A DNA stretch of 64,000 bases from Derxia gummosa DSM 723 (GCF_000482785.1 NZ_AXWS01000014.1:248001-312000); one strand, 5' to 3'; shown: positions 17,875-28,893, counted from the first letter of the stretch. Notes: generated by a model from the sequence alone, not told the origin. Numbers and translations are program-made.

Positions 17875-20679
17875 ATGGGCGTATTCGCAGGCAACCCGTC
17901 GCTCGATCTCGACGAATCCATCGTCGGCTCGGCCGGCAACGACAGCATCTGGGGCTACGGCGGCAATGACACGCTCCTCGGCGGCTATGGCAACGACGTC
18001 ATCTACGGCGGCGACGGCGACGACACCATCGACGGGGACGAAGGCTTCGACACCCTCTTCGGCGGCGCCGGCAACGACCTGCTTTACACCGGCATCGCCT
18101 TCGAGGGCGGCGAGGCCCACGGCGGTGACGGCGACGACACCCTCATCGGCAGCTACACCGTCGACGCCCTGTACGGCGACGACGGCAACGACGTCATCAC
18201 CGCCAGCGCCAATCCCGACTACGCCTGGGGCGGCAACGGCGACGACAGCATTGACGGCGGCAGCGACAACGACAATCTCCACGGCGACGACGGCCGCGAC
18301 ACGATCGACGGCGGCTGGGGTCGCGACACCCTCGACGGCGGCGCGGGCGACGACCTGCTGCGCGGCGGCGACGACGACGACACGATCCGGGGCGGCAGCG
18401 GCGACGATTCGATCGACGGCGGCGACGGCAGCGACACCATCGAGGGCGGTGCCGGCAACGACAGCATCGACGGCGGCGCGGGCGACGACACGATCGACGG
18501 AGGCGATGGCAGCAACTCGCTGTCGGGCGGCGCGGGCAATGATCGGCTCTGGGGCGCCGCAGGCCGCGAGACCCTGCGCGGCGGCGACGGCGACGACACG
18601 ATCTACGCCGACATTGCCTACAACGGCAGCAGCCCGACCGCCGGCGATGTCATCGACGGTGGCAGTGGCAACGACAGCCTCCTCGGTGCCAGTGGCGCCG
18701 ACAGCATCCGTGGCGGTGATGGCAACGACACCATCACCGGGGACAGCGGCAACGACACGCTCATCGGCGACTACGGCAACGACGTCATCTACGGCGGTGA
18801 CGGCGACGACACCCTCGACGGGGACGAAGGCTTCGACACCCTCTTCGGCGGCGCCGGCAACGACCTGCTCTACACCGGCATCGCCTTCGAGGGCGGCGAG
18901 GCCCACGGCGGCGACGGCGACGACACCCTCATCGGCAGCTACACCGTCGATGCCCTGTACGGCGACGACGGCAACGACCTGATCACCGCCGGCGCCAATC
19001 CCGACTACGCCTGGGGCGGCAGCGGCGATGACAGCATCGACGGCGGCAGCGACAACGACCATCTCGACGGCGACGACGGCCGCGACACGATCGATGGCGG
19101 CTCGGGCCTCGACACCCTCGACGGCGGCGCGGGCGACGACCTGCTGCGCGGCGGCGACGACGACGACACGATCCAGGGCGGCGACGGCGAAGATTCGATC
19201 GACGGCGGCGACGGTAGCGACGTCCTGCGCGGCGGCGCGGGCGGCGACCGCCTCGACGGGGGCGCGGACGGCGACAACCTCGAAGGCGGCGGCGGCGACG
19301 ACAGCCTCGAAGGCGGCGACGGCAACGACTGGCTCGCGGGCGACGACGGCAGCGACGCGCTGTCCGGCGGCGCGGGCGACGACTGGCTCTCGGGCGGCGC
19401 GGGCAACGACAGCCTCGACGGCGGCAGCGGCACCGACAGCCTCGACGGCGGCGCCGGCAACGACACCGTCATCGCCGGCGGCGACGGCGACACGCTCGAC
19501 GGCGGCGACGCCATCGACACCCTCAGCTACGGCCGCGTCGGCCACGGCGTGGTGGTACTGCTCGACGCGACGCTCGCCACGGGCCTGACCGGCGACGACG
19601 TGGTGAGCGGCTTCGAGCGCGTGACCGGCAGCGCGCATGCCGACACGATCGGCGGCAGCAACGGCGCCGACCTGCTCGCCGGCGGCAGCGGTGATGACGT
19701 GATCGACGGCTACGGCGGCAACGATGTGCTGCGCGGCAATGCCGGCAACGACAGCCTGTCAGGCGGGGCGGGCAACGACACCCTCGCCGGCGCCACCGGC
19801 GCCGACACGCTCGACGGCGGCGCGGGCGACGACACCTTCATCGTCACCGACGGCGACGGCGGCCGGATCGAGGGCGGCGCGGGCAGCGACCTGCTGTCCT
19901 TCGCCGGCGCGGGGAGCGCGGTCACGCTCGTGCTCGACGCGACGCAGGCGGGCGTCGACACCGGCAGCGCCAGCCTTGCCGGCGGCAGCGCGGCGATTGC
20001 GATCGACGGCATCGAGTCGGTCATCGGCAGCGCGTATGCCGACGTGCTGCGCGGCTGGCAGACCGCCGTGCGCATGGACGGCGGCGCGGGGGACGACACG
20101 ATCACGGGCGGCGCCGGCAACGATCGGCTGCTGGGCCGCGACGGTGCCGACGCCCTGTCGGGCGACGCCGGCAACGACACGCTCGAAGGCGGCGACGGCA
20201 ACGACACGCTCGACGGCGGCAGCGGCGGCAACAGCCTGCGCGGCGGCGCGGGGGCCGACAGCTTCGTGTTCTTTGCGCCGGACGGCCTGAACCGCGTGCT
20301 CGACTTCACTGCCGGCAGCGATCGCGTGGTGCTCGGCCTGGATGACCTGATCGATGGCGACGGGCAGGTGCGGACCGTCGGCGCGCATGCCGGCGTGTCG
20401 GCGCAGGACACGGTCGTGATCATCGACGCCGACCTGCGCTCGCTCGGCAATGCGCGGCAGACCGCCGCCGCGATCGGTCATGCCGATCAGGCCTGGTCCG
20501 TCGGCGAGGCGCGCCTGTTCCTGACCGACGACGGCGCACGCAGCGCGATCTGGCTGTTCACGAGCGCCGACGGCGATGCGACGGTCGATGCGGACGAGCT
20601 GACAATGGTCGGCCTGGTATCGGGCGGCGTGCTCGGCGCCGCCGACATCGACTACACGACGAGCTATCTGTTCGCCTGA
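17875..20679 (+). CDS. RTX-repeat protein 2
   Basis: About 934 residues, nearly all RTX nonapeptides rich in Asp and Gly, with the C-terminal domain shared with the other two RTX proteins (AIGHADQAWSVGEARLFL ... TTSYLFA). It is expected to be a calcium-binding protein exported by a type I system encoded elsewhere. Residues about 37-187 and 299-449 are near-identical copies. The ATG at 17875 gives MGVFAGNPS, aligned with MAIFTGNAS of RTX protein 1. An in-frame ATG at 17845 has a weak AGGA before it and is the alternative. The gene stands between ohr and ohrR and is divergent from ohr, so it shares the putative OhrR operator region. Confidence 0.87.
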   Translation: MGVFAGNPSLDLDESIVGSAGNDSIWGYGGNDTLLGGYGNDVIYGGDGDDTIDGDEGFDTLFGGAGNDLLYTGIAFEGGEAHGGDGDDTLIGSYTVDALYGDDGNDVITASANPDYAWGGNGDDSIDGGSDNDNLHGDDGRDTIDGGWGRDTLDGGAGDDLLRGGDDDDTIRGGSGDDSIDGGDGSDTIEGGAGNDSIDGGAGDDTIDGGDGSNSLSGGAGNDRLWGAAGRETLRGGDGDDTIYADIAYNGSSPTAGDVIDGGSGNDSLLGASGADSIRGGDGNDTITGDSGNDTLIGDYGNDVIYGGDGDDTLDGDEGFDTLFGGAGNDLLYTGIAFEGGEAHGGDGDDTLIGSYTVDALYGDDGNDLITAGANPDYAWGGSGDDSIDGGSDNDHLDGDDGRDTIDGGSGLDTLDGGAGDDLLRGGDDDDTIQGGDGEDSIDGGDGSDVLRGGAGGDRLDGGADGDNLEGGGGDDSLEGGDGNDWLAGDDGSDALSGGAGDDWLSGGAGNDSLDGGSGTDSLDGGAGNDTVIAGGDGDTLDGGDAIDTLSYGRVGHGVVVLLDATLATGLTGDDVVSGFERVTGSAHADTIGGSNGADLLAGGSGDDVIDGYGGNDVLRGNAGNDSLSGGAGNDTLAGATGADTLDGGAGDDTFIVTDGDGGRIEGGAGSDLLSFAGAGSAVTLVLDATQAGVDTGSASLAGGSAAIAIDGIESVIGSAYADVLRGWQTAVRMDGGAGDDTITGGAGNDRLLGRDGADALSGDAGNDTLEGGDGNDTLDGGSGGNSLRGGAGADSFVFFAPDGLNRVLDFTAGSDRVVLGLDDLIDGDGQVRTVGAHAGVSAQDTVVIIDADLRSLGNARQTAAAIGHADQAWSVGEARLFLTDDGARSAIWLFTSADGDATVDADELTMVGLVSGGVLGAADIDYTTSYLFA
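17985..19221 (+). repeat. Direct repeat within RTX protein 2 (two ~450-bp copies)
   Basis: Copy 1 is about 17985-18435 and copy 2 about 18771-19221, an offset of 786 bases (262 codons). The copies differ by scattered substitutions. They include an unusual non-RTX segment (GNDLLYTGIAFEGGEAHGG) in both. Confidence 0.8.
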
Positions 20680-20784
20680 GCGTCGGTGCGGAGGCGGTTC
20701 CGGCCGCGCCCGCCGCCGGTGCGGCCCGCGCATGGCGCCCGCGCGGGCGGATCGGCGCGGCAGCGCGCCACGCTTGCGGACGCG

Positions 20785-21294
20785 CTAGCCGCCCGCCGCC
20801 TGCAAGCGCTTGCGCAACGCCTCCAGCCGGGCCTTCAGCTCGGCCAGTTCGGCCAGCCCGCAGCCGGTCGCCTCGAGGATGGCGGGCGGCAGCGGATGGG
20901 CGCGTTCACGCAGGGCGCGGCCCGCGTCGGTGAGGCTGACGATCACGCGGCGCTCGTCGGCCGTGTCGCGGCTGCGCGCAATGAGGCCGGCCTGCTCCAG
21001 CCGCTTGAGCAGCGGCGTGAGCGTGGCCGAATCGAGAAACAGCCGCTCGCCCAGTTCGCCCACGCCGAGGCCGTCGCGCTCCCACAGCAGCAGCATCGCG
21101 AGGTATTGCGGATAGGTCAGGCCAAGCTCGGTGAGCAGCGGGCGATAGACCTTGGTCATCGCCAGGCTGGCCGAGTACAGGGCGAAGCAGAGCTGGTTGT
21201 CGAGGCGCAGGGCGGCGTCGCGGTCGAAGGGCGGACCGTCATCGACGGCGACGGGCGGACCGAGGGGCGGCAGGGGGGCGGCGAGCGGATTCAT
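20785..21294 (-). CDS. ohrR: OhrR, MarR-family organic peroxide sensor/repressor
   Basis: 169 residues with the MarR winged-helix fold. The redox-sensing Cys is in [12 protein letters not shown] (about 41), the hallmark of OhrR. The helices [23 protein letters not shown] and the wing region ([19 protein letters not shown]) are standard. Oxidation of the Cys by organic peroxide releases DNA and derepresses ohr. The ATG at 21294 was chosen; the next upstream start would overlap the operator. The N-terminal extension of about 25 Pro/Ala-rich residues is longer than usual. Divergent from RTX gene 3. Confidence 0.92.
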   Translation of the reverse strand: MNPLAAPLPPLGPPVAVDDGPPFDRDAALRLDNQLCFALYSASLAMTKVYRPLLTELGLTYPQYLAMLLLWERDGLGVGELGERLFLDSATLTPLLKRLEQAGLIARSRDTADERRVIVSLTDAGRALRERAHPLPPAILEATGCGLAELAELKARLEALRKRLQAAGG

Positions 21295-21314
21295 GGATCG
21301 AGTCTGCCCGCGCA

Positions 21315-21343
21315 TGCGATTCAGTCGCAAGCGATGAAATCGC
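21315..21343. promoter_or_regulatory. Likely OhrR operator upstream of ohrR
   Basis: TGCGA-TTCAG-TCGCA (21315-21329) followed by GCGAT-GAA-ATCGC (21331-21343). The second dyad shares the CGAT-N3-ATCG pattern with the ohr operator, supporting autoregulation. It also lies upstream of the divergent RTX gene 3, about 200 bases from its start. The rest of the 248-bp gap holds no other gene. Confidence 0.6.
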
Positions 21344-21542
21344 ACCAGAGGTTGTTGGCGGTCACTGGCCGCGCGAGGGTGCGGGTTCCGTTTCACCGCT
21401 CGTCGGCCGGTTTTCTATTGTCTGCTTTACAGATGTGAAAAAAGCACATTCAATACGCACATCAAACGGCGACCCGCGCAACCTTCCAGACGCGGCCGCC
21501 AACCGGGCGCCATGCGGCGCCACCCCACCCGAGGAGAACGAC

Positions 21543-22229
21543 ATGGCAGGCAAGCGCGGCGGTCACGACGACATCAACCACGAGATCAACCACATCCGCG
21601 GCGGCCGGGGCGCCGACGACCTTGCAGGCACGACGGGCGACGACAGCGTCACCGGCGGTGCGGGCAATGACCGGATCCATTCCGGTGCCGGCAACGACGA
21701 CCTGAATGGCGGCTCGGGCCGCGACCGCATCGAGGCCGGTGCGGGCGACGACCGCATCAACGGCGGCAGCGGCAGCGACGTGCTGCGCGGCGGTGACGGT
21801 GCCGACGTGTTCGTGTTCGACAACCTGAGCGGCGCCGACAAGGTGAGCGACTTCGTCTCGGGCACCGACAAGATCAGCTTTGCCGCCACCACGCTCGGCA
21901 TCGGCAACGGCGACGCCGTGGTGGACGGCGCGGTGTCGGTGGCCGGGCCGGACGGCTTCGCGGCCTCGGCCGAACTGGTCATCGTCGAGACCGACGTGGT
22001 CGGCCGCCTCACCAGCGCCGCCGCCGCCGCTCACGCCATCGGTAGCGCCGATTCGGCCTATGCCGTGGGCGACACCCGCGTGTTCGTGACCGACAACGGC
22101 ACGAGCAGCGCGGTGTGGGTGTTCGAATCGGCCGATGCCGACGCCACCGTCTCGGCCGGCGAGCTGACCCTCGTCGCCACGCTCGAGCATGCGGCGAGCA
22201 CGACCGTCAGCGACTACGTCTTCGCCTGA
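21543..22229 (+). CDS. RTX-repeat protein 3 (short)
   Basis: 228 residues. A short His/Asp-rich start (HDDINHEINHIRGG) is followed by about eight RTX nonapeptides and then the same C-terminal domain as RTX protein 1 (DVFVFDNLSGADKVSDF to the end STTVSDYVFA). It is essentially an RTX block plus the export-type domain, so it may be a minimal version of the family. The ATG at 21543 follows a strong AGGAGAACGAC. A longer frame from 21435 has no such site. Confidence 0.87.
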   Translation: MAGKRGGHDDINHEINHIRGGRGADDLAGTTGDDSVTGGAGNDRIHSGAGNDDLNGGSGRDRIEAGAGDDRINGGSGSDVLRGGDGADVFVFDNLSGADKVSDFVSGTDKISFAATTLGIGNGDAVVDGAVSVAGPDGFAASAELVIVETDVVGRLTSAAAAAHAIGSADSAYAVGDTRVFVTDNGTSSAVWVFESADADATVSAGELTLVATLEHAASTTVSDYVFA

Positions 22230-22400
22230 GGGCGGCCGGCGCGGGGCCGGACAGACCCGTCGGCATTCACGGCGCGGGCTTCGCCGACATGCCGCGGCGC
22301 CCGCCTCGGTCAGAATCGCCCGGTCGCCGTCTTTCCGGCGGCCCGGGCCGGCCCGATCGACGGGCGCGGGCAGGGCCGCCTCCGCTTCCGGTTCCCGCCC

Positions 22401-24533
<2,133 letters not shown>

Positions 24534-24650
24534 GGTGGATCCGACGCGGCTACCTCGCCGACATCAACACCGGCTCCGGCGGGGACGATGCTGGTGCGCC
24601 GCGGCCTTGTCACGCCTCCCCCCTCGGCAAGGCAGGGCGCGCCGCGCCGC

Positions 24651-25007
24651 TCAGGGCAGCAGGCCGCGCTGAAGCTTCGACACCTCGTCGTAGGTGCTGA
24701 TCGAGTCGCGCAGCATCTCGATGAGGACATTGCGCCGGGGTTCGGGCGCGGCAGGCTGCACCGGAGCCTCGGTCTGGGGCGCTGGCGCGACCGGCTCCCG
24801 GCATTCGAGCAGACCTTCGTCGAGCAGGCGGCTCACGGCATCGAGATCGGGAGAGCCGGTCATGACGATGAGTTCGGCCACGCTGCGCTGGCCATCGGCC
24901 AGCAGCAGCAGGTTGCGTTCGCGGCGCGACAGGTTCAGGCGCCGGCCTGCCACTTCGTCCTTCCCTGCGGCGGTCTTGGCCGGCACGGCATCCATCGTCA
25001 GTTCCAT
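24651..25007 (-). CDS. Small winged-helix-like protein of unknown function
   Basis: 118 residues. Residues 20-75 look like a small helical or winged-helix domain (LSRRERNLLLLADGQRSVAE ... LDAVSRLLDEGLLECREPV). A Pro/Ala linker follows, and the protein ends in a helix (RNVLIEMLRDSISTYDEVSKL). It is preceded by AGGAAACCCC at the ATG (25007). A regulatory or adaptor role is possible but not shown. Confidence 0.62.
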   Translation of the reverse strand: MELTMDAVPAKTAAGKDEVAGRRLNLSRRERNLLLLADGQRSVAELIVMTGSPDLDAVSRLLDEGLLECREPVAPAPQTEAPVQPAAPEPRRNVLIEMLRDSISTYDEVSKLQRGLLP

Positions 25008-25057
25008 GGGGTTTCCTTGTTATCGCTGCGGTTCGCGCCAGCCCCTGCTGGGCCAGC

Positions 25058-25077
25058 CCCGGCCTGATCAGGCCGGG
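25058..25077. promoter_or_regulatory. Perfect 20-bp palindrome in an intergenic leader
   Basis: CCCGGCCTGATCAGGCCGGG lies 51 bases before the start of the small winged-helix-like gene. No T-run follows on either strand. It may be an operator or a transcript hairpin. Confidence 0.5.
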
Positions 25078-25157
25078 TGAGCGTAGTGAGACAGCAAGCA
25101 CCGAACCCGGGCCTCAGGTAAAACCCTTGTTACAAACCCCAAAGTGCCTGATTTCTC

Positions 25158-26195
25158 CTAGATCAGGCGCACGCGCACCAGTTCGCTCTTCACGAAGGCG
25201 TACACCACGGGCGCCGCCACCAGCCCGCCGATGCCCCATACCGACTCGAAGGCCAGCATCGCCACCAGCAGCTCCCACGCATGGGCATGGACCCGGCCGC
25301 CGATGATGCGGGCGTTGAGGAAGTACTCCAGCTTGTGAATGAAGATCAGGTAGCCGAGCGACGCTGCCGCCGTCACCGGATGATGGGTGAGCGCCACCAG
25401 CACGATCGCGGTATTGCTGATGAGATTGCCGGCCACCGGAATCAGCCCGATCACGAAGGTGAAGGCGATCAGCGTCTTGAGCAGCGGCAGCTGCACGCCG
25501 AACAGCGGCAGGATCGCCGCGAGGTAGATCGCCGTCATCGTCGTGTTGATGGCCGAGATCCGCACCTGCGCAAAGATCACGTTGCGGAACGCCGCGCCGA
25601 AAGCGGCGAGCGTGCGGTGCAGCGTGGCGGCAAGTGGCCCGCCGGCAAAGCCCCGGCTCGCCTCGCGCAGCGACACCATCGCGCCGACGATCATGCCGAT
25701 CAGCAGGTGCACCACCATCAGTCCGGCGCTGCGGCCGGCCAGTTGCAGCTCGGCCGCGTGGGCGCGCAGCAGCTCGGCGCCGCGCTCGCGCAGCTCGTCG
25801 AGGCCATCGGGCACGTAGGCGGCCCAGCGCTCGGGCAGCGCGTCGCGCACCTGGTCGAGCACCTCGGCGCTGCGCGCGATGACCTCGGCCATCGCCGGCC
25901 CGCGCGCGAAGGCGATCAGCCCCAGCCCCGCCGCCACCAGACCGCCGACGACCACCGTCGTCAGCACGCCGATCACGATCACCTTGCGCCGGCCCCGGCT
26001 CTGCACCGGAGCGTGCTCGGCCAGCAGATGCACCAGTTCATGCACCAGGCAGCCCGCGAACAGCGCCGCGAGCAGATGGAAATGCAGCACGAACACCAGA
26101 CCGGCCAGCACCAGACCGAAGCCGACGGCCTCGCAGCGCGTGAACCCGACCTTGCCGCCCTCGGGAGCCGGGGCAGCGTTCTCGACAGGAATCAT
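25158..26195 (-). CDS. AI-2E family (PF01594-type) membrane transporter
   Basis: 345 residues with about seven to eight membrane segments. It has the family layout: two or three N-terminal helices, a soluble amphipathic stretch (AEVIARSAEVLDQVRDALPERW), then four to five C-terminal helices with the conserved GLIPVAGNLISN motif. Family members include the TqsA and PerM groups; substrates are mostly unproven, so autoinducer export should not be assumed. The ATG at 26195 is used; one at 26234 would add 13 residues. Confidence 0.85.
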   Translation of the reverse strand: MIPVENAAPAPEGGKVGFTRCEAVGFGLVLAGLVFVLHFHLLAALFAGCLVHELVHLLAEHAPVQSRGRRKVIVIGVLTTVVVGGLVAAGLGLIAFARGPAMAEVIARSAEVLDQVRDALPERWAAYVPDGLDELRERGAELLRAHAAELQLAGRSAGLMVVHLLIGMIVGAMVSLREASRGFAGGPLAATLHRTLAAFGAAFRNVIFAQVRISAINTTMTAIYLAAILPLFGVQLPLLKTLIAFTFVIGLIPVAGNLISNTAIVLVALTHHPVTAAASLGYLIFIHKLEYFLNARIIGGRVHAHAWELLVAMLAFESVWGIGGLVAAPVVYAFVKSELVRVRLI

Positions 26196-26359
26196 GGGGG
26201 AGGACAGAAAGCGCCTTGAAGGCGGGGCCGCCATGGTAGTGCCGAGCCGCCGAGCGCCGGACGGCGCCAGAGGTGACGGATGTTGCGAGGACTGTCAGAC
26301 GGCGCGGGCCGCCGAGGCGATGGCGCCAGGCGCCCTCGGCCGGCGCGACGGCCGCCGCG

Positions 26360-27385
26360 TCAAACCTTGGGCGGCGTGAACAGCCGCGTGAGGTCACGGC
26401 GCAGCTTGATGCCGGCAAGCGCATAGGGGCCGCCGTCGAGACCGTGCTCCATCACCTTGTCGCGCTGGCCGGCGCGCAGCATGAGGATCAGCTCGGTGGC
26501 CTGGCGGTGCAGTTCGGCATGCCACATCTGCACGTCGGCATAGGCCGGATGGCTGGCGAAGCGCTGGCGCGCCTCGTTGGCGATCCAGATGCCGAGCGCC
26601 GACAGCTCGCTGCGGCCGACCACGGCCGGGTCGAGTTCGGCCTCGCGGCCTTCCTCGATGGCGGAGCGGAACTGAGCCTTCCAGCGCATCAGCAGCTCGA
26701 CGGCGCGCGTGAGGTCGATCGCGTCCTCGGGCGAGATGTTGGTGGCATGCGGCGCCGCGGTCGTGGTGTGCGGCAGCGCCGGGCGCGTGGCCGGATTGAT
26801 CATCGTGGCCGGCCCCTGCATGCGCGTGTTGTGCTGGACCTGGGGCACCGGCTCGGCCGAGAACACCCGCTTGAGCCAGCCGCCGAAGCCCTTCTGCTGC
26901 GTGGCCTGCTGGGTGTGGGCGCCAGCGCCGCCGAAGAAGCGCGCGAAGAAGCCGGCCCGGCTGCGGCGCACGTCGGCATGCAGTTGGCGCTCGTATTCAC
27001 CGAAGTCGCGGTCGGCGCGAAGGATGTGGCTGACCAGCCAGTCGCTCAGGAAGTTGACGATGTCGAGTTCGAGCGGGAAGCCGGCCTGGAGGCGCTGCTT
27101 CTCGACCCGCACGCGGGCGACGAAGTCGTCGTGCTTGGCCTTGTGCGACGGAAAGTCGGGATAGCGCGCGTGGAGCATGTAGCGCTCCTCGTCGGCGAAG
27201 TGCAGCACCGTGTAGTGCTCCAGCGCATCGACGATCTCGCGCACCTCGGCCGAGCTGGCGTGGTGGACGGCGGCCTCGTACACGCGGTTGACCAGCTCGA
27301 ACAGCCCGCGGTGCTGCTCGTCAACCTCGGGGATGCCGACGCTGTATTCCTCGTCCCAGACAACCAGGGCCTGACTGCTTTCCAT
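26360..27385 (-). CDS. Bacteriohemerythrin with degenerate CZB domain
   Basis: 341 residues. The N-terminal hemerythrin domain (about 5-130) has the di-iron ligand pattern: VDEQHRGLF, HYTVLHFADEE, HKAKHDDF and SHILRADRDF. It should bind O2 or sense it. A Gln/Pro/Thr-rich linker follows. The C-terminal part (about 225-320) has the frame of a chemoreceptor zinc-binding (CZB) domain, pattern HxxW...CxLGxW...HxxxH. Here the first His is Leu (LMRW) and the Cys is Ser (SALGIW); only HAELH is kept. Zinc binding is thus doubtful. The ATG at 27385 follows GAGGAACTC and is preferred over a 47-residue extension. Confidence 0.88.
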   Translation of the reverse strand: MESSQALVVWDEEYSVGIPEVDEQHRGLFELVNRVYEAAVHHASSAEVREIVDALEHYTVLHFADEERYMLHARYPDFPSHKAKHDDFVARVRVEKQRLQAGFPLELDIVNFLSDWLVSHILRADRDFGEYERQLHADVRRSRAGFFARFFGGAGAHTQQATQQKGFGGWLKRVFSAEPVPQVQHNTRMQGPATMINPATRPALPHTTTAAPHATNISPEDAIDLTRAVELLMRWKAQFRSAIEEGREAELDPAVVGRSELSALGIWIANEARQRFASHPAYADVQMWHAELHRQATELILMLRAGQRDKVMEHGLDGGPYALAGIKLRRDLTRLFTPPKV

Positions 27386-27475
27386 GAGTTCCTCGACCGA
27401 TTCGCAATGCGGTCGAGCATCCTGGCTCGCAGTCGGCTTTCGATTGACTCGGCGCAATCCGAGCAAGCCAGTCAA

Positions 27476-27513
27476 GTGACAAATCTCACGGTTTTTTGCC
27501 CGCGAGGCGGGCA
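27476..27513. promoter_or_regulatory. CRP-like dyad and hairpin between hemerythrin and Hsp70 genes
   Basis: GTGA-CAAATC-TCAC at 27476-27489 matches the core of CRP-family sites. Next to it is a perfect hairpin TGCCCGC-GAG-GCGGGCA at 27497-27513 with a T-run on its upstream side (+ strand). Both are in the divergent promoter region of the hemerythrin and Hsp70-like genes. Confidence 0.45.
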
Positions 27514-27573
27514 CTGACAGCAGCACGGTGGCTGCTAGTCTTGCGCGCCCTCCTCCTTCCCCACGGCAAGCCC

Positions 27574-28893
27574 ATGACCCATTGCGCCATCGACTTCGGC
27601 ACTTCCAACTCGGCGGTCGCGCTGCCCGCGCGCGCGTTCCGCCCGGTCGGAAGCGGCGCCGCCACGCCGCCGGCCGACGGCGCCGGCGTGCCGGCCGGTG
27701 GCGTGGTGCGCCTCGTGCCGCTCGAAGGTCAGGCCGTCACGCTGCCGACCGCCGTCTTCTTCGACGCCGACAACAACCGCATCGACTACGGCCGCGCCGC
27801 CGTCGCGAGCTACATCGACGGCATCGACGGGCGGCTCATGCGCTCGATGAAGAGCATCCTCGGCAGCGACCTGATCGAGCGCACGACCGACATCGGCGGC
27901 GGGCGCGGCATCCCCTACATCGGCGTGATCGCCACCTTCCTGCGCCATCTGAAGGCCAAGGCCGAGGCCGCCGCCGGCAAGCCGCTGACGCAGGTGGTGC
28001 TCGGCCGGCCGGCCTTCTTCGTCGATGACGACCCCGAGCGCGACATCGCCGCCCAGACAGCGCTCGCGGCGGCGGCGCGCAGCGTCGGCTTCAAGGAGGT
28101 GGCCTTCCAGTTCGAGCCGATCGCGGCGGCCTTCGACCATGAGTCGCGGCTCGATCACGAGCAGCTCGTGCTGGTGGCCGACATCGGCGGCGGCACGTCC
28201 GACTTCTCGCTGGTGCGCGTCGGCCCCGAGCGCGCGAAGCGGCTCGACCGGCGCGACGACATCCTCGGCCACCACGGCGTGCATGTGGCCGGCACCGACT
28301 TCGACCGCCGCGTGGCGCTGGCGAGCGTGCTGCGCCCGCTCGGCCACGGCAGCGTCGGGCCGGACGGCAAGCCGGTGCCGAGCGGCGTGTACTTCGACCT
28401 CGCGACCTGGCACCTGATCAACACGCTCTACACGCCGCGCCGCATCGCCGACCTCGCGGGCACGAAGCATCTGTACGCCGACCGCGCCCAGCACGCCCGG
28501 CTGATGCGCGTGCTCGAAGACCAGCTCGGCCACGGCCTGCTCGGCATCGCCGAAGACACGAAGATCGCCGTCGCGGCCGGCGGCAGCACGCGCGTGGATC
28601 TGTCCCTGATCGAGCGCGAACTGGCGCTCGACTTCGACGAGGCCGGACTCGTGCAGGCGGTGGACGACGAGATCGCCCGCATCGTCGGCGCCGCGACCGA
28701 GACCGCGCGCCTCGCGGGCGTGGGCACGGACGAGATCGACGCGGTGTACTTCACCGGCGGCTCGACCGGGCTGCGGCTGCTGACCGAGCGCATCCGCGCC
28801 GGCTTCCCGAAGGCGCAGGCGGTGACGGGCGACCGGTTTGCCAGCGTGGCGGTGGGGCTGGGGATTCACGCGGGGCGATTGTTCGGAGGCTGA
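27574..28893 (+). CDS. Hsp70-family ATPase, YegD-like
   Basis: 439 residues; only the actin-like ATPase part of Hsp70, without the substrate-binding domain. Nucleotide motifs are visible: DFGTSNSAVAL (about 6-16), VADIGGGTSDFSL (about 205-217) and the adenosine motif YFTGGSTGLRLL. YegD-type proteins are considered non-canonical chaperones of unknown client. The ATG at 27574 places DFGTSNS at the N-terminus as expected. It is divergent from the hemerythrin gene. Confidence 0.88.
   Translation: MTHCAIDFGTSNSAVALPARAFRPVGSGAATPPADGAGVPAGGVVRLVPLEGQAVTLPTAVFFDADNNRIDYGRAAVASYIDGIDGRLMRSMKSILGSDLIERTTDIGGGRGIPYIGVIATFLRHLKAKAEAAAGKPLTQVVLGRPAFFVDDDPERDIAAQTALAAAARSVGFKEVAFQFEPIAAAFDHESRLDHEQLVLVADIGGGTSDFSLVRVGPERAKRLDRRDDILGHHGVHVAGTDFDRRVALASVLRPLGHGSVGPDGKPVPSGVYFDLATWHLINTLYTPRRIADLAGTKHLYADRAQHARLMRVLEDQLGHGLLGIAEDTKIAVAAGGSTRVDLSLIERELALDFDEAGLVQAVDDEIARIVGAATETARLAGVGTDEIDAVYFTGGSTGLRLLTERIRAGFPKAQAVTGDRFASVAVGLGIHAGRLFGG

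Noticed and set aside
17776-19638. 620-codon leftward frame antisense to RTX gene 2
   Set aside because: Same cause: repetitive GC-rich RTX coding seen in reverse.
13598-20679. CRISPR-like regular repeats
   Set aside because: The periodic repeats are in-frame 27-bp RTX codons that encode GGxGxDxLx, not spacer-separated direct repeats.
27497-27513. Terminator between the hemerythrin and Hsp70 genes
   Set aside because: The T-run is on the 5' side of the hairpin for the plus strand and reads as A-run on the minus strand, so it cannot end transcription from either gene.
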